From: an uncultured Bacteroidales bacterium
GTDB taxonomy: Bacteria; Bacteroidota; Bacteroidia; Bacteroidales; Muribaculaceae
Reading direction: 5' to 3'
Length of the DNA stretch: 64,000 nucleotides
NCBI GenBank assembly: GCA_902785925.1
Contig: CADAAI010000005.1
Location: forward strand, 1-64,000
In this document: piece by piece, positions 17,073-26,210 of the stretch
Numbering within the stretch: the stretch's first letter is position 1
Layout of the letters: each line of letters opens with the position of its first letter
Notes under the pieces: model-generated
The model's input: the letters and a program-made list of their open reading frames with translations, nothing else
Database searches by the model: none
What the model was told of the DNA's origin: nothing
Position numbers and translations under genes: made by a program

Positions 17073-19130
17073 ATGAAACACAAACAAATTATCTTTGCGG
17101 TCTTTGCCATACTGGCTTTTAGCCTATCGATGCAAGCACAGATCTTAAATCCTGTAAAGTGGACCAAGGCCGTGAAATGGACCGATGAACACAATGGAGT
17201 AATAACTTTTACCGCCACCATCGACAATGGATGGCACATGTATTCCAACGACAGTCCCGACGATGGTCCAACACCATTAAGTGTCAAGTTTAAAAACACA
17301 AATGGTGTGAAATTGGTTGGTGGGCTCACACCTAGCACGCCTGCCAAGACAATAGAAGACGAAAACTTCATGATGAAAGTAAAGCAGTGGGAAGGCAAGG
17401 TGACTTTGAGTCAAAAGTTCACAACCACTGCTCCCAACTATAGCATTGACGGCGAAATTGAATTCATGAGCTGTAATGACCAAACTTGTACCCCTCCAAC
17501 TACCGAGTCGTTCAGCTTCTCAGGCAAAGTCAATGAGCCACAAGTCCAGAAAGACAACGATGAAGAAAAAGCCGATGACAAAAACGCCAAAGACGCCGAA
17601 GAGAATATCGAGGAAATGATTCCCGAAGAGCTCTTGACTGCGAGCGTCGATTCGTCAGCTCTTGCTGCCGACTCAACTGTAGCAGCAGTTCGTCCATCAT
17701 CCAACCTGTGGGCACCTGTCAAATTTACCGACCAGGAAGCTAAAGGCACTGAGGGGAACAGTAATTCACTCTGGTTCTTGTTCTGGGCATGTTTCCTGGG
17801 TGGTTTGCTCGCATTGCTCACACCTTGCGTTTGGCCCATCATTCCCCTTACAGTCAGCTTCTTCCTCAAGAAAGGCAACAGTAAGAGCAAATCATTAACG
17901 AGCGCCATTACCTATGGCGTGTCAATCATTGTGATCTATGTGTTACTAGGACTACTTGTAACAGCAATATTCGGCGCCAACGGGCTCAATGCCCTTGCCA
18001 CCAATGCTGTTTGCAACATCATTTTCTTCCTCATGCTTGTGCTGTTTGCTATCTCGTTCCTAGGAGCGTTTGAAATCAAATTGCCCGACTCTTGGTCAAG
18101 TAAAATGGACAGCCGTGCCGAGAAGACCACAGGCTTACTGAGCATCTTCTTCATGGCTTTCACTTTAGTGATTGTGTCGTTCTCTTGTACAGGTCCAATC
18201 ATTGGCACACTACTTGTCGAGACAGCAAGCAGTGGTAGCTGGCTAGGTCCCATCGTGGGCATGTTTGCTTTCTCTCTAGCTCTAGCCATTCCTTTCACGC
18301 TGTTTGCCCTCTTCCCATCGGTACTCAAGAAGTTACCCAAGTCGGGAAGCTGGCTCAACACCGTAAAGGTAGTGCTTGGTTTCCTTGAGCTTGCTTTATC
18401 ACTCAAGTTCCTCTCAGTAGCCGATTTGGCCTATGGCTGGCACATTCTCGACCGCGAGACCTTCCTCTCACTCTGGATTGCAATATTTGGATTGCTGGGA
18501 TTATATTTGCTTGGCATGATTTGGCTCAAGGGCGATGGCGACAAGAAACCCATTGGCGTTGTCCGTCTCATGCTGGCCATCATCTCTCTGGCTTTCACTG
18601 CCTATCTCGTGCCTGGTTTATGGGGTGCACCATTGCGCGTGACAAGCGCCTTTGTTCCACCACTCTACACTCAGGACTACACTACCAACCCCGAAGAGAT
18701 TCAAGAATATGACGACTTTGAACAAGGTGTTGCCGTGGCTGCACGTTCAGGAAAACCAGTATTCCTTGAATTCTCAGGATTTGGATGTGTCAACTGCCGC
18801 AAAATGGAAACTGCTGTTATGGGACTCGACGAGGTGCAAGGCAACCTCAAGGACAATTTCGTTCACATCAGGTTAATGGTAGATGATAAAACCGAACTTG
18901 CTAAACCTATCACTGTCAAGATCAATGGCAAGAAGAAAGAACTCAAGACCATTGGCGACAAGTGGAGCTATCTGCAAGAAGTGAAGTTTAACTCCAATTC
19001 TCAGCCCTACTACGTTGTGCTCGACACCGATGGCAACCTCATGTCTGGACCATTTGTATATGAGGAGAACGTGCAGGGATTCTTGGACTTCTTGAATCGT
19101 GGAAAAGAAAAATATGGAGAGAAAAAATAG
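17073..19130 (+). CDS. DsbD-type thiol:disulfide interchange protein
   Basis: Passes electrons from cytosolic thioredoxin across the inner membrane to periplasmic thiol proteins. The 685 residues hold, in order: a signal peptide ending MQAQ; an N-terminal DsbD-alpha domain (about 25-150) with the paired cysteines in FMSCNDQTCTPP; an acidic linker; an eight- or nine-helix CcdA-like membrane core with the conserved cysteines in LLTPCVWPIIPLT and SFSCTGPIIGTLL; and a C-terminal thioredoxin domain with a CVNC active site (Cys572, Cys575). All cysteine pairs needed for the relay are present. It overlaps mazG by 17 bases. Confidence 0.93.
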   Translation: MKHKQIIFAVFAILAFSLSMQAQILNPVKWTKAVKWTDEHNGVITFTATIDNGWHMYSNDSPDDGPTPLSVKFKNTNGVKLVGGLTPSTPAKTIEDENFMMKVKQWEGKVTLSQKFTTTAPNYSIDGEIEFMSCNDQTCTPPTTESFSFSGKVNEPQVQKDNDEEKADDKNAKDAEENIEEMIPEELLTASVDSSALAADSTVAAVRPSSNLWAPVKFTDQEAKGTEGNSNSLWFLFWACFLGGLLALLTPCVWPIIPLTVSFFLKKGNSKSKSLTSAITYGVSIIVIYVLLGLLVTAIFGANGLNALATNAVCNIIFFLMLVLFAISFLGAFEIKLPDSWSSKMDSRAEKTTGLLSIFFMAFTLVIVSFSCTGPIIGTLLVETASSGSWLGPIVGMFAFSLALAIPFTLFALFPSVLKKLPKSGSWLNTVKVVLGFLELALSLKFLSVADLAYGWHILDRETFLSLWIAIFGLLGLYLLGMIWLKGDGDKKPIGVVRLMLAIISLAFTAYLVPGLWGAPLRVTSAFVPPLYTQDYTTNPEEIQEYDDFEQGVAVAARSGKPVFLEFSGFGCVNCRKMETAVMGLDEVQGNLKDNFVHIRLMVDDKTELAKPITVKINGKKKELKTIGDKWSYLQEVKFNSNSQPYYVVLDTDGNLMSGPFVYEENVQGFLDFLNRGKEKYGEKK

Positions 19131-19914
19131 CCGACAACAAAAACTAGAGGCCTTCGGCAAACTCCTTGACGTAATCGACACCCTGCGTGAGAAGTGTCCC
19201 TGGGATTCGGTGCAAACCAACGAAAGCATGCGTCCCAACACTATTGAGGAGGCGATGGAGCTTGCCGAAGCCCTAATGGGCAACGACAACGACACTATAA
19301 AGAAAGAACTGGGCGACGTGCTGCTACACGTCCTGCTCTATTCTCGCATTGGAGAAGAGACTGGAGCCTACGACATTGCCGAAGTATGCGATGCTCTGCG
19401 ACAAAAGCTCATATTCCGCCATCCTCACATCTATGGCAACGACAAGGTCGACGGAGTGAAAGAACTGCTCGAGCATTGGGAAGCCATCAAGATGAAGGAA
19501 AAAGGTGGCAACAAAACCGTTCTTGGAGGCGTTCCCGCCACTCTGCCATCGCTCATCAAGGCCGAACGCGTGCAGGAGAAGGCTGCCAATGTCGGTTTCG
19601 ATTGGCAGAACAAGGAGGACGTCTGGGAGAAGGTAAAAGAAGAACTTGGCGAGCTTGAGCGTGAACTCAAAGCAGGAAACGAAACCAACATCGAAAAGGA
19701 GTTTGGTGACCTATTCTTCTCTATTGTAAATGCCGCAAGACTCTATGGTGTGCGTCCCGACAATGCACTAGAAAAGACTAATCTCAAGTTTATTGCTCGA
19801 TTCAACCATGTTGAAGCTCGTGCCAAGGAGCAAGGCAAGCTCCTTAACGAAATGACCCTGGCCGAGATGGACGAGCTTTGGGATGAGGCTAAACACTTAA
19901 AGTTAGGAGAATGA
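19114..19914 (+). CDS. mazG: Nucleoside triphosphate pyrophosphohydrolase MazG
   Basis: Hydrolyses (d)NTPs to NMP and pyrophosphate, thought to remove abnormal nucleotides and influence ppGpp levels. The 266-residue protein has two tandem MazG domains: the first with LREKCPWDSVQTNESM, EEAMELAEAL and KKELGDVLLHVL, the second with KEELGELERELKAG and EKEFGDLFFSIVN; both carry the ExxE...ExxD metal-binding pattern. ATG at 19114 is preferred over an in-frame GTG at 19099. The start lies inside the dsbD end, and the stop overlaps the topB ATG as ATGA, so all three are coupled. Confidence 0.95.
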   Translation: MERKNSRQQKLEAFGKLLDVIDTLREKCPWDSVQTNESMRPNTIEEAMELAEALMGNDNDTIKKELGDVLLHVLLYSRIGEETGAYDIAEVCDALRQKLIFRHPHIYGNDKVDGVKELLEHWEAIKMKEKGGNKTVLGGVPATLPSLIKAERVQEKAANVGFDWQNKEDVWEKVKEELGELERELKAGNETNIEKEFGDLFFSIVNAARLYGVRPDNALEKTNLKFIARFNHVEARAKEQGKLLNEMTLAEMDELWDEAKHLKLGE

Positions 19915-21980
19915 GAGTTTGCGTGACCGAGAAACCCAGTGTGGCAAGGGACATAGCACGGCTGTTGGGTGCCAACGACCGGCATGAAGGTTATTTCGAA
20001 GGAAATGGCTACCAGGTCACATGGACTTTTGGTCACCTGTGCTGCCTCAAGGAACCTCACGATTACACCGACCTGTGGAAGCGCTGGAGTCTGGCATCGC
20101 TGCCCATGATTCCCCCGCGCTTTGGCATCAAGCTAATCGAGGACAGCGACATCAAGAAGCAGTTTAAGGTAATTGAGACTCTCATCGCCAATGCAGATGA
20201 GGTAATAAACTGCGGTGATGCCGGCCAGGAAGGAGAACTCATTCAGCGATGGGTGTATCAAAAGGCTCGTTGCTCTAAGCCAGTGAAGCGACTGTGGATT
20301 TCATCGCTCACCGACGAGAGCATCCGCGAGGGTTTTCAGCAGCTGCAAGATGCAAGCAACTTTGACAACCTTTATTATGCAGGCCTCTCGCGTGCCATTG
20401 GTGACTGGATTCTCGGAATGAACGCAACTCGTCTCTACACGCTCAAATATCGCGACTGGGGTTCTCGTAACGTCCTATCTATTGGACGTGTGCAGACTCC
20501 TACCCTCGCCCTAATCGTCTCTCGCCAACGAGAAATCGAGAACTTTGTTCCTGAAGATTATTGGGAAATCAAGACCAAGTATCGCGACACCATTTTCAAC
20601 TCCACTAAAGGCAGATTCAAGACCGAAGGAGCTGCAAGCGAGATAGTTGAGAACATAAAGGCTTTTCCACTCACCGTCACATCGGTTTCCAAGAAAAAAG
20701 GCAAGGAAGCTCCCCCACGCCTGTTTGACCTTACGAGTCTTCAGGTAGAATGCAACAAGAAGTTTGGTTACAGTGCCGACGAGACGCTGCGACTCATCCA
20801 GTCGCTCTATGAGAAAAAGGTAACGACTTATCCCCGTGTCGACACAACTTACCTTAGCGACGACATCTACCCTAAGATTCCTGACATCATGCAGGCGATG
20901 AAGCCCTATGCGGAGCTTATTCAAACAGTGCTTGCCGGCAAACTCCCTAAGAGCAAGAAGGTGTTTGACAACTCTAAAGTGACCGACCACCATGCCATCA
21001 TACCCACCAATGTTGATCCAGCATCGGTGTTTCTCACTCGTGAGGAGAAACTGGTCTATGACATTGTAGCCAAGCGATTCATCGCTGCATTCTACCCTGA
21101 CTGCGAATTCTCAACAACAACAGTGATGGCCATGGTCAATGAATATGAGTTCAAAGCCTCTGGCAAAGAGATTCTCAAGGATGGGTGGAGAGTCATATAT
21201 AACAAGGAGAAAACGCAAGCACCCGACGACAAGGAAAAAGACGATGACGACAACGGCATCATGCCAACCTTCGTCGAGGGTGAAAGCGGCCCCCATGAGC
21301 CATCTCTCTTGAAAAAGACAACACAGCCGCCCAAGAACTACACCGAGGGCACCTTGCTGCGAGCTATGGAAACTGCCGGCAAATTTGTCGACGACGATGA
21401 GCTGCGCGACGCAATGAAGGAGAACGGCATTGGACGCCCGTCAACGCGTGCCGCCATCATCGAAACGCTGCACAAGCGTCATTACATCAACAAGCAGCGC
21501 AAAAGTCTTGTGGCTACCGAAGCTGGCATTCAGCTCATCGACACGATCAAGGAGGAATTGCTCAAGTCGGCTAAGCTCACAGGCCTGTGGGAAAACAAAC
21601 TGCGCAAGATTGAGCGTGGAGAATTCAGTGCACAGCAGTTCATTGATGAACTTAAAGTGTTAGTTAATGACATAGTGCTTAACGTACTGAAAGACAACTC
21701 TAGCACAACAATCGCAGTACAAGATGCCGGTAACAAGAAATCATCTAAAACAAGCTCCGATAGCAAGGAGAAAAAGCCGCGCAAACCACGGCTTAAGTCT
21801 ATAGAAGAAATCACATGCCCTAAGTGTGGCAAGGGACACATAATAAAAGGGAATACGGCATATGGTTGCAGCGAGTTCCGCACAGGATGCGACATGCGTC
21901 TGCCTTTTGACGCTTATCCAGCTGACCTCACCCCTGCAAAGCTCAACACCCTCATTAAAAAGGCATTCAAGACTAAATAA
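19911..21980 (+). CDS. topB: DNA topoisomerase III (type IA)
   Basis: Relaxes negative supercoils and decatenates recombination or replication intermediates by single-strand passage. The 689 residues open with the Toprim domain (VCVTEKPSVARDIA); the acidic Toprim motif is CGDAGQEGELI, a TopB variant of the usual DxDxEGE. The catalytic tyrosine is Tyr307 in TTYPRVDTTYL. A late ENGIGRPSTRAAIIETL segment is typical of type IA enzymes. After a Lys-rich linker the C-terminus has a topoisomerase zinc ribbon (CPKCGKGHI...CSEFRTGC). ATGA overlap with mazG; this form of TopB is widespread in Bacteroidota and also occurs on mobile elements. Confidence 0.95.
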   Translation: MRVCVTEKPSVARDIARLLGANDRHEGYFEGNGYQVTWTFGHLCCLKEPHDYTDLWKRWSLASLPMIPPRFGIKLIEDSDIKKQFKVIETLIANADEVINCGDAGQEGELIQRWVYQKARCSKPVKRLWISSLTDESIREGFQQLQDASNFDNLYYAGLSRAIGDWILGMNATRLYTLKYRDWGSRNVLSIGRVQTPTLALIVSRQREIENFVPEDYWEIKTKYRDTIFNSTKGRFKTEGAASEIVENIKAFPLTVTSVSKKKGKEAPPRLFDLTSLQVECNKKFGYSADETLRLIQSLYEKKVTTYPRVDTTYLSDDIYPKIPDIMQAMKPYAELIQTVLAGKLPKSKKVFDNSKVTDHHAIIPTNVDPASVFLTREEKLVYDIVAKRFIAAFYPDCEFSTTTVMAMVNEYEFKASGKEILKDGWRVIYNKEKTQAPDDKEKDDDDNGIMPTFVEGESGPHEPSLLKKTTQPPKNYTEGTLLRAMETAGKFVDDDELRDAMKENGIGRPSTRAAIIETLHKRHYINKQRKSLVATEAGIQLIDTIKEELLKSAKLTGLWENKLRKIERGEFSAQQFIDELKVLVNDIVLNVLKDNSSTTIAVQDAGNKKSSKTSSDSKEKKPRKPRLKSIEEITCPKCGKGHIIKGNTAYGCSEFRTGCDMRLPFDAYPADLTPAKLNTLIKKAFKTK

Positions 21981-22035
21981 CCGTTAGAATCTTCAAAAGA
22001 CAATAGGATTTAAGATACATTATTTCTTAATCGTC

Positions 22036-22224
22036 ATGACCGACACCTGGCAATACATAATAGTTGGAATAGTGGTGGCAGTAGCATTCCTGCTGTCGGC
22101 AAGAAGCATCTACCGCGCCATCCACCACAAGAAATCAGCCCTTAACCCCTGCTCCACCTGCCCATTAAAGGACAACTGTACAAAGCAAAAGTCTGATTGC
22201 GAAAAAACTGCCACTCAGGCGTGA
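22036..22224 (+). CDS. FeoB-associated Cys-rich membrane protein
   Basis: A 62-residue peptide: one N-terminal transmembrane helix (YIIVGIVVAVAFLLSA), a basic stretch (RAIHHKK), then a cluster of four cysteines in CSTCPLKDNC...C. This is the layout of the small FeoB-associated Cys-rich proteins that normally sit beside ferrous-iron transporters, where they may bind iron. Here neither feoA nor feoB is in the window, so it is an orphan copy. It lies 55 bases after topB and its end overlaps the convergent holA by 10 bases. Confidence 0.8.
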   Translation: MTDTWQYIIVGIVVAVAFLLSARSIYRAIHHKKSALNPCSTCPLKDNCTKQKSDCEKTATQA

Positions 22225-23273
22225 AGGATTTTGTAGACTAGTTCACGCAGCAAAGCTGTGGCATCCTGGCGAGAGCCCAATCCCTTGCTCTTTACATCAC
22301 ATTCCCTAATCCATGAAATGATGTTGACACATGCCGCTGTACTATAAAATTTACTTGCATCACCAATCTTTTTTACTCGCCAAGCCGATTTTGTGCCTAG
22401 CGCCTCCATCAACTCTTCCTGCGACTTGCCCATCATAGTGCGGTAGATGAGTAACCTTGAGAAATAACCAAACAGCATGCTCACGGTTATCACAGTGGGA
22501 TTGGCCTTAGGATTTTTCTCGTAATAATGTATGATTTCAAAGGCTTTCTTGGCATTTCGGCTAGCAAGGGCTTCTTCGAGCTCAAAATTGTTATAATCCT
22601 TGCTGATGCCAATGTTCCTCTCTATGAGCTCAGGGGTTATACGGTTGTCATCTTTTACAAGAATCTTCAATTTGTCTATCTCGGTATAGAGCCTTGATAT
22701 GTCATTACCCACATTCGATGCAAGCATCGATAGCGCTTTCTCGTCAATACTGCATCCCAACGACTTAACATACTCCAATGCAGCAAGTTCCATAGGGCGT
22801 CCCTCTCTGAGTTTGTCGCTACGGAACACCACTCCGGTCTTGTTTTTCTTGACGGCTTCGGCAAACTCCCTTCCCTTTATGGCCTCATTCTTGTTGCACA
22901 CTACAAAGATGGTTGAGGGCAGTGGTTGTTCAGCATAATGCTTCAGCTGGTTAAGCTCATTAGCAGTTCCTTTATTGTTGGTTTTTCCCACATTCTGGGC
23001 TTCCCTTATCACCACAACTTGATATTTTGACATGGCAGGATACTGCTTACACATGCTTATAACAGTGCGAATATCATTGATATCAGCGCCATAAATGACA
23101 TTCAAGTTAAAATCTTGTTCATCGGGGGTGAGGGCATTTTCTACGATAGCCTCCTCAAGGCGGTCGATATAATACCCCTCCTCACCATGTAGCACATAGA
23201 TGGGCTTGAATTTTTTGGCTTTTATGTCGCTCAGCAGTCCCAAAAACGAGACGTCTTCTTTTTTCACTGCCAT
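22215..23273 (-). CDS. holA: DNA polymerase III, delta subunit
   Basis: Clamp-loader subunit that opens the beta clamp. The 352-residue protein matches the bacterial delta family: FKPIYVLHGEEGYYIDRLEEAI at the start (domain I), YQVVVIREAQNV (the hydrophobic strand before the sensor region), domain II with NDISRLYTEIDKL, and a C-terminal all-alpha domain III ending LLRELVYKIL. No Walker A is expected in delta and none is present. Transcribed alone on the minus strand between two plus-strand runs. Confidence 0.93.
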   Translation of the reverse strand: MAVKKEDVSFLGLLSDIKAKKFKPIYVLHGEEGYYIDRLEEAIVENALTPDEQDFNLNVIYGADINDIRTVISMCKQYPAMSKYQVVVIREAQNVGKTNNKGTANELNQLKHYAEQPLPSTIFVVCNKNEAIKGREFAEAVKKNKTGVVFRSDKLREGRPMELAALEYVKSLGCSIDEKALSMLASNVGNDISRLYTEIDKLKILVKDDNRITPELIERNIGISKDYNNFELEEALASRNAKKAFEIIHYYEKNPKANPTVITVSMLFGYFSRLLIYRTMMGKSQEELMEALGTKSAWRVKKIGDASKFYSTAACVNIISWIRECDVKSKGLGSRQDATALLRELVYKILHA

Positions 23274-23364
23274 AATATTCTTTTTTTAACTAGGGCAAGG
23301 TAATTGGTTCGAAATTTTTTTGTAAATTTACAACTTATTTCGCACACGACCAAATAAAAAAATC

Positions 23365-23820
23365 ATGCAGCAGCTCAATCTTCCTGAATATCAGTTCAAT
23401 ATAAAGAGAAAAGATAACAGCATCGTTATCTTAGACTCACTGCGTAAGCGTTGGGTCTCCCTCACTCCCGAAGAATGGGTCAGGCAGAACTTCGTGCGAT
23501 TTCTCATCGAGGAGAAAGAGTTCCCGCCACCGCTCATGAACAATGAGATATCTATCATCCAGAATGGCATTAAAAGGCGATGCGACACTCTTGTCGCCGA
23601 CCGTGAAGGCAATCCTTTGGTAATAGTCGAGTACAAGGCACCATCAATTGCTGTTTCACAAAAGACATTCAATCAAATCGTGCGCTACAACATGGTGCTT
23701 AAGGCTAAATACCTAATTGTGTCAAATGGCACGAGTCATTATTGCTGCAAGATAGATTATGAAAATAACAGTTATAGCTTTCTAGAGGAGATTCCATGCT
23801 ATAGCCAGTTAATTGATTGA
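23365..23820 (+). CDS. Small protein with a type I restriction HsdR N-terminal-like (PD-(D/E)xK) domain
   Basis: The 151-residue protein shows the PD-(D/E)xK nuclease core: Asp74 in RRCDTLVADREG followed by EYK (Glu89, Lys91) in PLVIVEYKAPS, then a helix with QIVRYN, the family's Q-x3-Y motif. It resembles the HSDR_N_2 domain, without helicase, methylase or specificity subunits nearby. Such free-standing copies occur next to holA in many Bacteroidota genomes, so it is more likely a conserved housekeeping protein (repair or RNA/DNA processing) than a restriction system. Function unproven. Confidence 0.8.
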   Translation: MQQLNLPEYQFNIKRKDNSIVILDSLRKRWVSLTPEEWVRQNFVRFLIEEKEFPPPLMNNEISIIQNGIKRRCDTLVADREGNPLVIVEYKAPSIAVSQKTFNQIVRYNMVLKAKYLIVSNGTSHYCCKIDYENNSYSFLEEIPCYSQLID

Positions 23821-23846
23821 CAACCGAGAAAACTTACAACTAAATT

Positions 23847-26204
23847 TTGGAAGACTATTTAAATACTCTAAACCAGCAGCAGCGCGATGCTGTGCTCTAC
23901 TGCGACGGGCCACAACTGGTGATCGCCGGGGCTGGCTCGGGCAAGACGCGTGTGCTCACACACAAAATTGTGCATCTGCTCAAGCTGGGATACCGCGCTT
24001 CGCACATAATGGCGCTCACGTTCACCAACAAAGCAGCCGGCGAGATGCGCGACCGCATAACTGCGCTTGTGGGCGAGCAAGAAGCATCCTATCTGTGGAT
24101 GGGAACCTTCCACTCTATTTTTGCAAAGCTTCTGCGCTTCAATGCCGACCGTTTAGGATTTGACCACGATTTCACCATTTACGATACAAGCGACTCGCGC
24201 TCGCTGTTGAAAATTATCATCAAGGACATGCAGCTCGACGATAAGGTTTACAAACCTTCCGTAATTCACTCACGCATATCGATGATGAAGAACGCCCTCA
24301 TCACTCCAGCCTACTACGAGCGTGACAAACGCCTGCGTGAAGAGGATGAGAGGTCTAACCGACCTCTAACTAGCGAGATATACAAGACCTATTGCCATCG
24401 CTGCAAGATTGCAGGCGCAATGGACTTCGATGACCTACTCGTCTATACCAACATCCTGCTCCGTGACAACCCCGATGTGCTCGAGAAATATCAGCAACGA
24501 TTTGATTACATTCTAGTTGATGAGTATCAGGACACTAACTTTGCCCAGCACCTCATCATGACTCAGCTGGCCAAAGCGCACAACCGCATTTGCGTAGTGG
24601 GCGATGATGCGCAGAGCATATACTCCTTCCGTGGTGCCAACATTTCCAACATTCTCGACCTCAAGAAGTCGTTCCCACTGTTGCAAACATTCAAACTTGA
24701 GCGTAACTATCGCTCCACTAAAAATATAATCGGTGCTGCAAACTCACTGATTGACAAAAACAAGCGCCAAATCAAAAAGAACATCTACAGCGAAAACCCC
24801 ATGGGAGCCAAAGTAAATGTTGTGGAGTGTTACAACGACTACGAGGAGGCTTATGTGGTATCTAGCACAATTTCATCCCTAAAGGCGCGTGAGGGCTGCA
24901 GCTACGACGACTTTGCCGTACTTTATCGAACCAATGCTCAGTCTCGTGTGTTGGAGGACGCTTTGGGAAGTGGAGGACTCAAGAACAAGCATGGCGACAA
25001 ACGTCGCCCCATCCCCTACCGCATCTATGGTGGGCTCTCATTCTATCAGCGCAAAGAGATAAAAGATGCGCTCTCCTACTTCCGTCTCACCATCAATCCT
25101 AATGACGACGAGGCACTGCGACGCATTATCAACTATCCCGCCAGAGGCATCGGGTCAACTACTCTTGCAAAAGTGCAGCACTGTGCAATTGAGGACGGGG
25201 TTAGCTTGTGGCAAGTTATCACCAATCCTGTGCAGCACCGCCTCGACGTCAACAACGGCACTTTGCGCAAGTTACAGGCATTTGCCGAGCTCATTAATAA
25301 TTTTGCTGCTCAAAATCAAGTTGGCACCAATGCCTATGAACTCGGACGCACCATCATTGAAAAAAGCGGCATTATGGCCGATCTATTAAAGGAGAAAACG
25401 GTTGAGAACATCAGTAAGCAAGAGAACCTCGACGAGTTGCTTGCAGCAATGCACGACTTTGTTGATGAGCAGATTGAGCAGGGCTTTACCGACACTTTGA
25501 TGACCGATTTCCTGGCACAGGCATCGCTTGCTACCGACCAAGACACCGACAAGACTACTGGCGAGTGTGTCACTCTCATGACCGTGCATGCAGCTAAAGG
25601 TCTAGAATATAAAAATGTGATAATCGTGGGGGTCGAGGAAGATTTGTTCCCATCAGCAATGAGCAAAGACTCGTTGTCGGCAATCGAGGAGGAACGTCGT
25701 CTGCTTTACGTCGCAATCACACGGGCCGAAAAAAACTGCGTTATCACTTTTGCCAAGTCGCGCTTCCGCAATGGCAACTATATTAACTGCAGGCCCAGTC
25801 GCTTCATCCATGACATTGATCCGCAATTCCTCTCAATGGGCTCAACCAGCATGAGTAAATCTAAGCCTCAATCCGACCGTTACACTTCTACCTATGAGAA
25901 CCCAAAACCGATCAAGAGTCGATTAGATGAAGAAAAACCTCGCATCGTTACCACCCCCACTTCCCACTTCAAACCTGTAAGCACAGCAAGACCAGCCACT
26001 ACCACCCCATCTTCTTCTGGTGGCTTTACATCCCACACTCTCAACGAGATAAGCGAGGGGTGCATCATCAAGCACAAGACGTTCGGAGTGGGAACTATCA
26101 CAAAGATCGACACCTCAGGAAGTGAACCCAAGATTGTTGTAGAGTTTGATGTTATGGGACAGAGAACTCTCCTTCTTAAATTTGCTAAGTTCATAATAAC
26201 ATAA
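23847..26204 (+). CDS. UvrD/PcrA-type 3'-5' DNA helicase
   Basis: SF1A helicase acting in nucleotide-excision and mismatch repair and in clearing proteins from DNA. The 785 residues contain the Q motif LNQQQRDAVLY, Walker A AGAGSGKT (Lys33), motif Ia ALTFTNKAAGEM, motif II VDEYQDTN, motif III VVGDDAQSIYSFRGA, motif V TVHAAKGLEYKNV and motif VI LLYVAITRAEK. A C-terminal Tudor-like segment (HKTFGVGTITKID) follows a Ser/Pro linker, as in PcrA. The start is TTG at 23847: no ATG lies upstream of the Q motif in frame, and a TTG start gives the normal N-terminus. It is 26 bases after the preceding stop. Confidence 0.95.
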   Translation: MEDYLNTLNQQQRDAVLYCDGPQLVIAGAGSGKTRVLTHKIVHLLKLGYRASHIMALTFTNKAAGEMRDRITALVGEQEASYLWMGTFHSIFAKLLRFNADRLGFDHDFTIYDTSDSRSLLKIIIKDMQLDDKVYKPSVIHSRISMMKNALITPAYYERDKRLREEDERSNRPLTSEIYKTYCHRCKIAGAMDFDDLLVYTNILLRDNPDVLEKYQQRFDYILVDEYQDTNFAQHLIMTQLAKAHNRICVVGDDAQSIYSFRGANISNILDLKKSFPLLQTFKLERNYRSTKNIIGAANSLIDKNKRQIKKNIYSENPMGAKVNVVECYNDYEEAYVVSSTISSLKAREGCSYDDFAVLYRTNAQSRVLEDALGSGGLKNKHGDKRRPIPYRIYGGLSFYQRKEIKDALSYFRLTINPNDDEALRRIINYPARGIGSTTLAKVQHCAIEDGVSLWQVITNPVQHRLDVNNGTLRKLQAFAELINNFAAQNQVGTNAYELGRTIIEKSGIMADLLKEKTVENISKQENLDELLAAMHDFVDEQIEQGFTDTLMTDFLAQASLATDQDTDKTTGECVTLMTVHAAKGLEYKNVIIVGVEEDLFPSAMSKDSLSAIEEERRLLYVAITRAEKNCVITFAKSRFRNGNYINCRPSRFIHDIDPQFLSMGSTSMSKSKPQSDRYTSTYENPKPIKSRLDEEKPRIVTTPTSHFKPVSTARPATTTPSSSGGFTSHTLNEISEGCIIKHKTFGVGTITKIDTSGSEPKIVVEFDVMGQRTLLLKFAKFIIT

Positions 26205-26210
26205 GCATTT

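Noticed and set aside
23365..23820. A remnant restriction-modification system
   Set aside because: Only a single HsdR-N-like domain is present; no methylase, specificity subunit or helicase in the region, and the neighbours are housekeeping genes.
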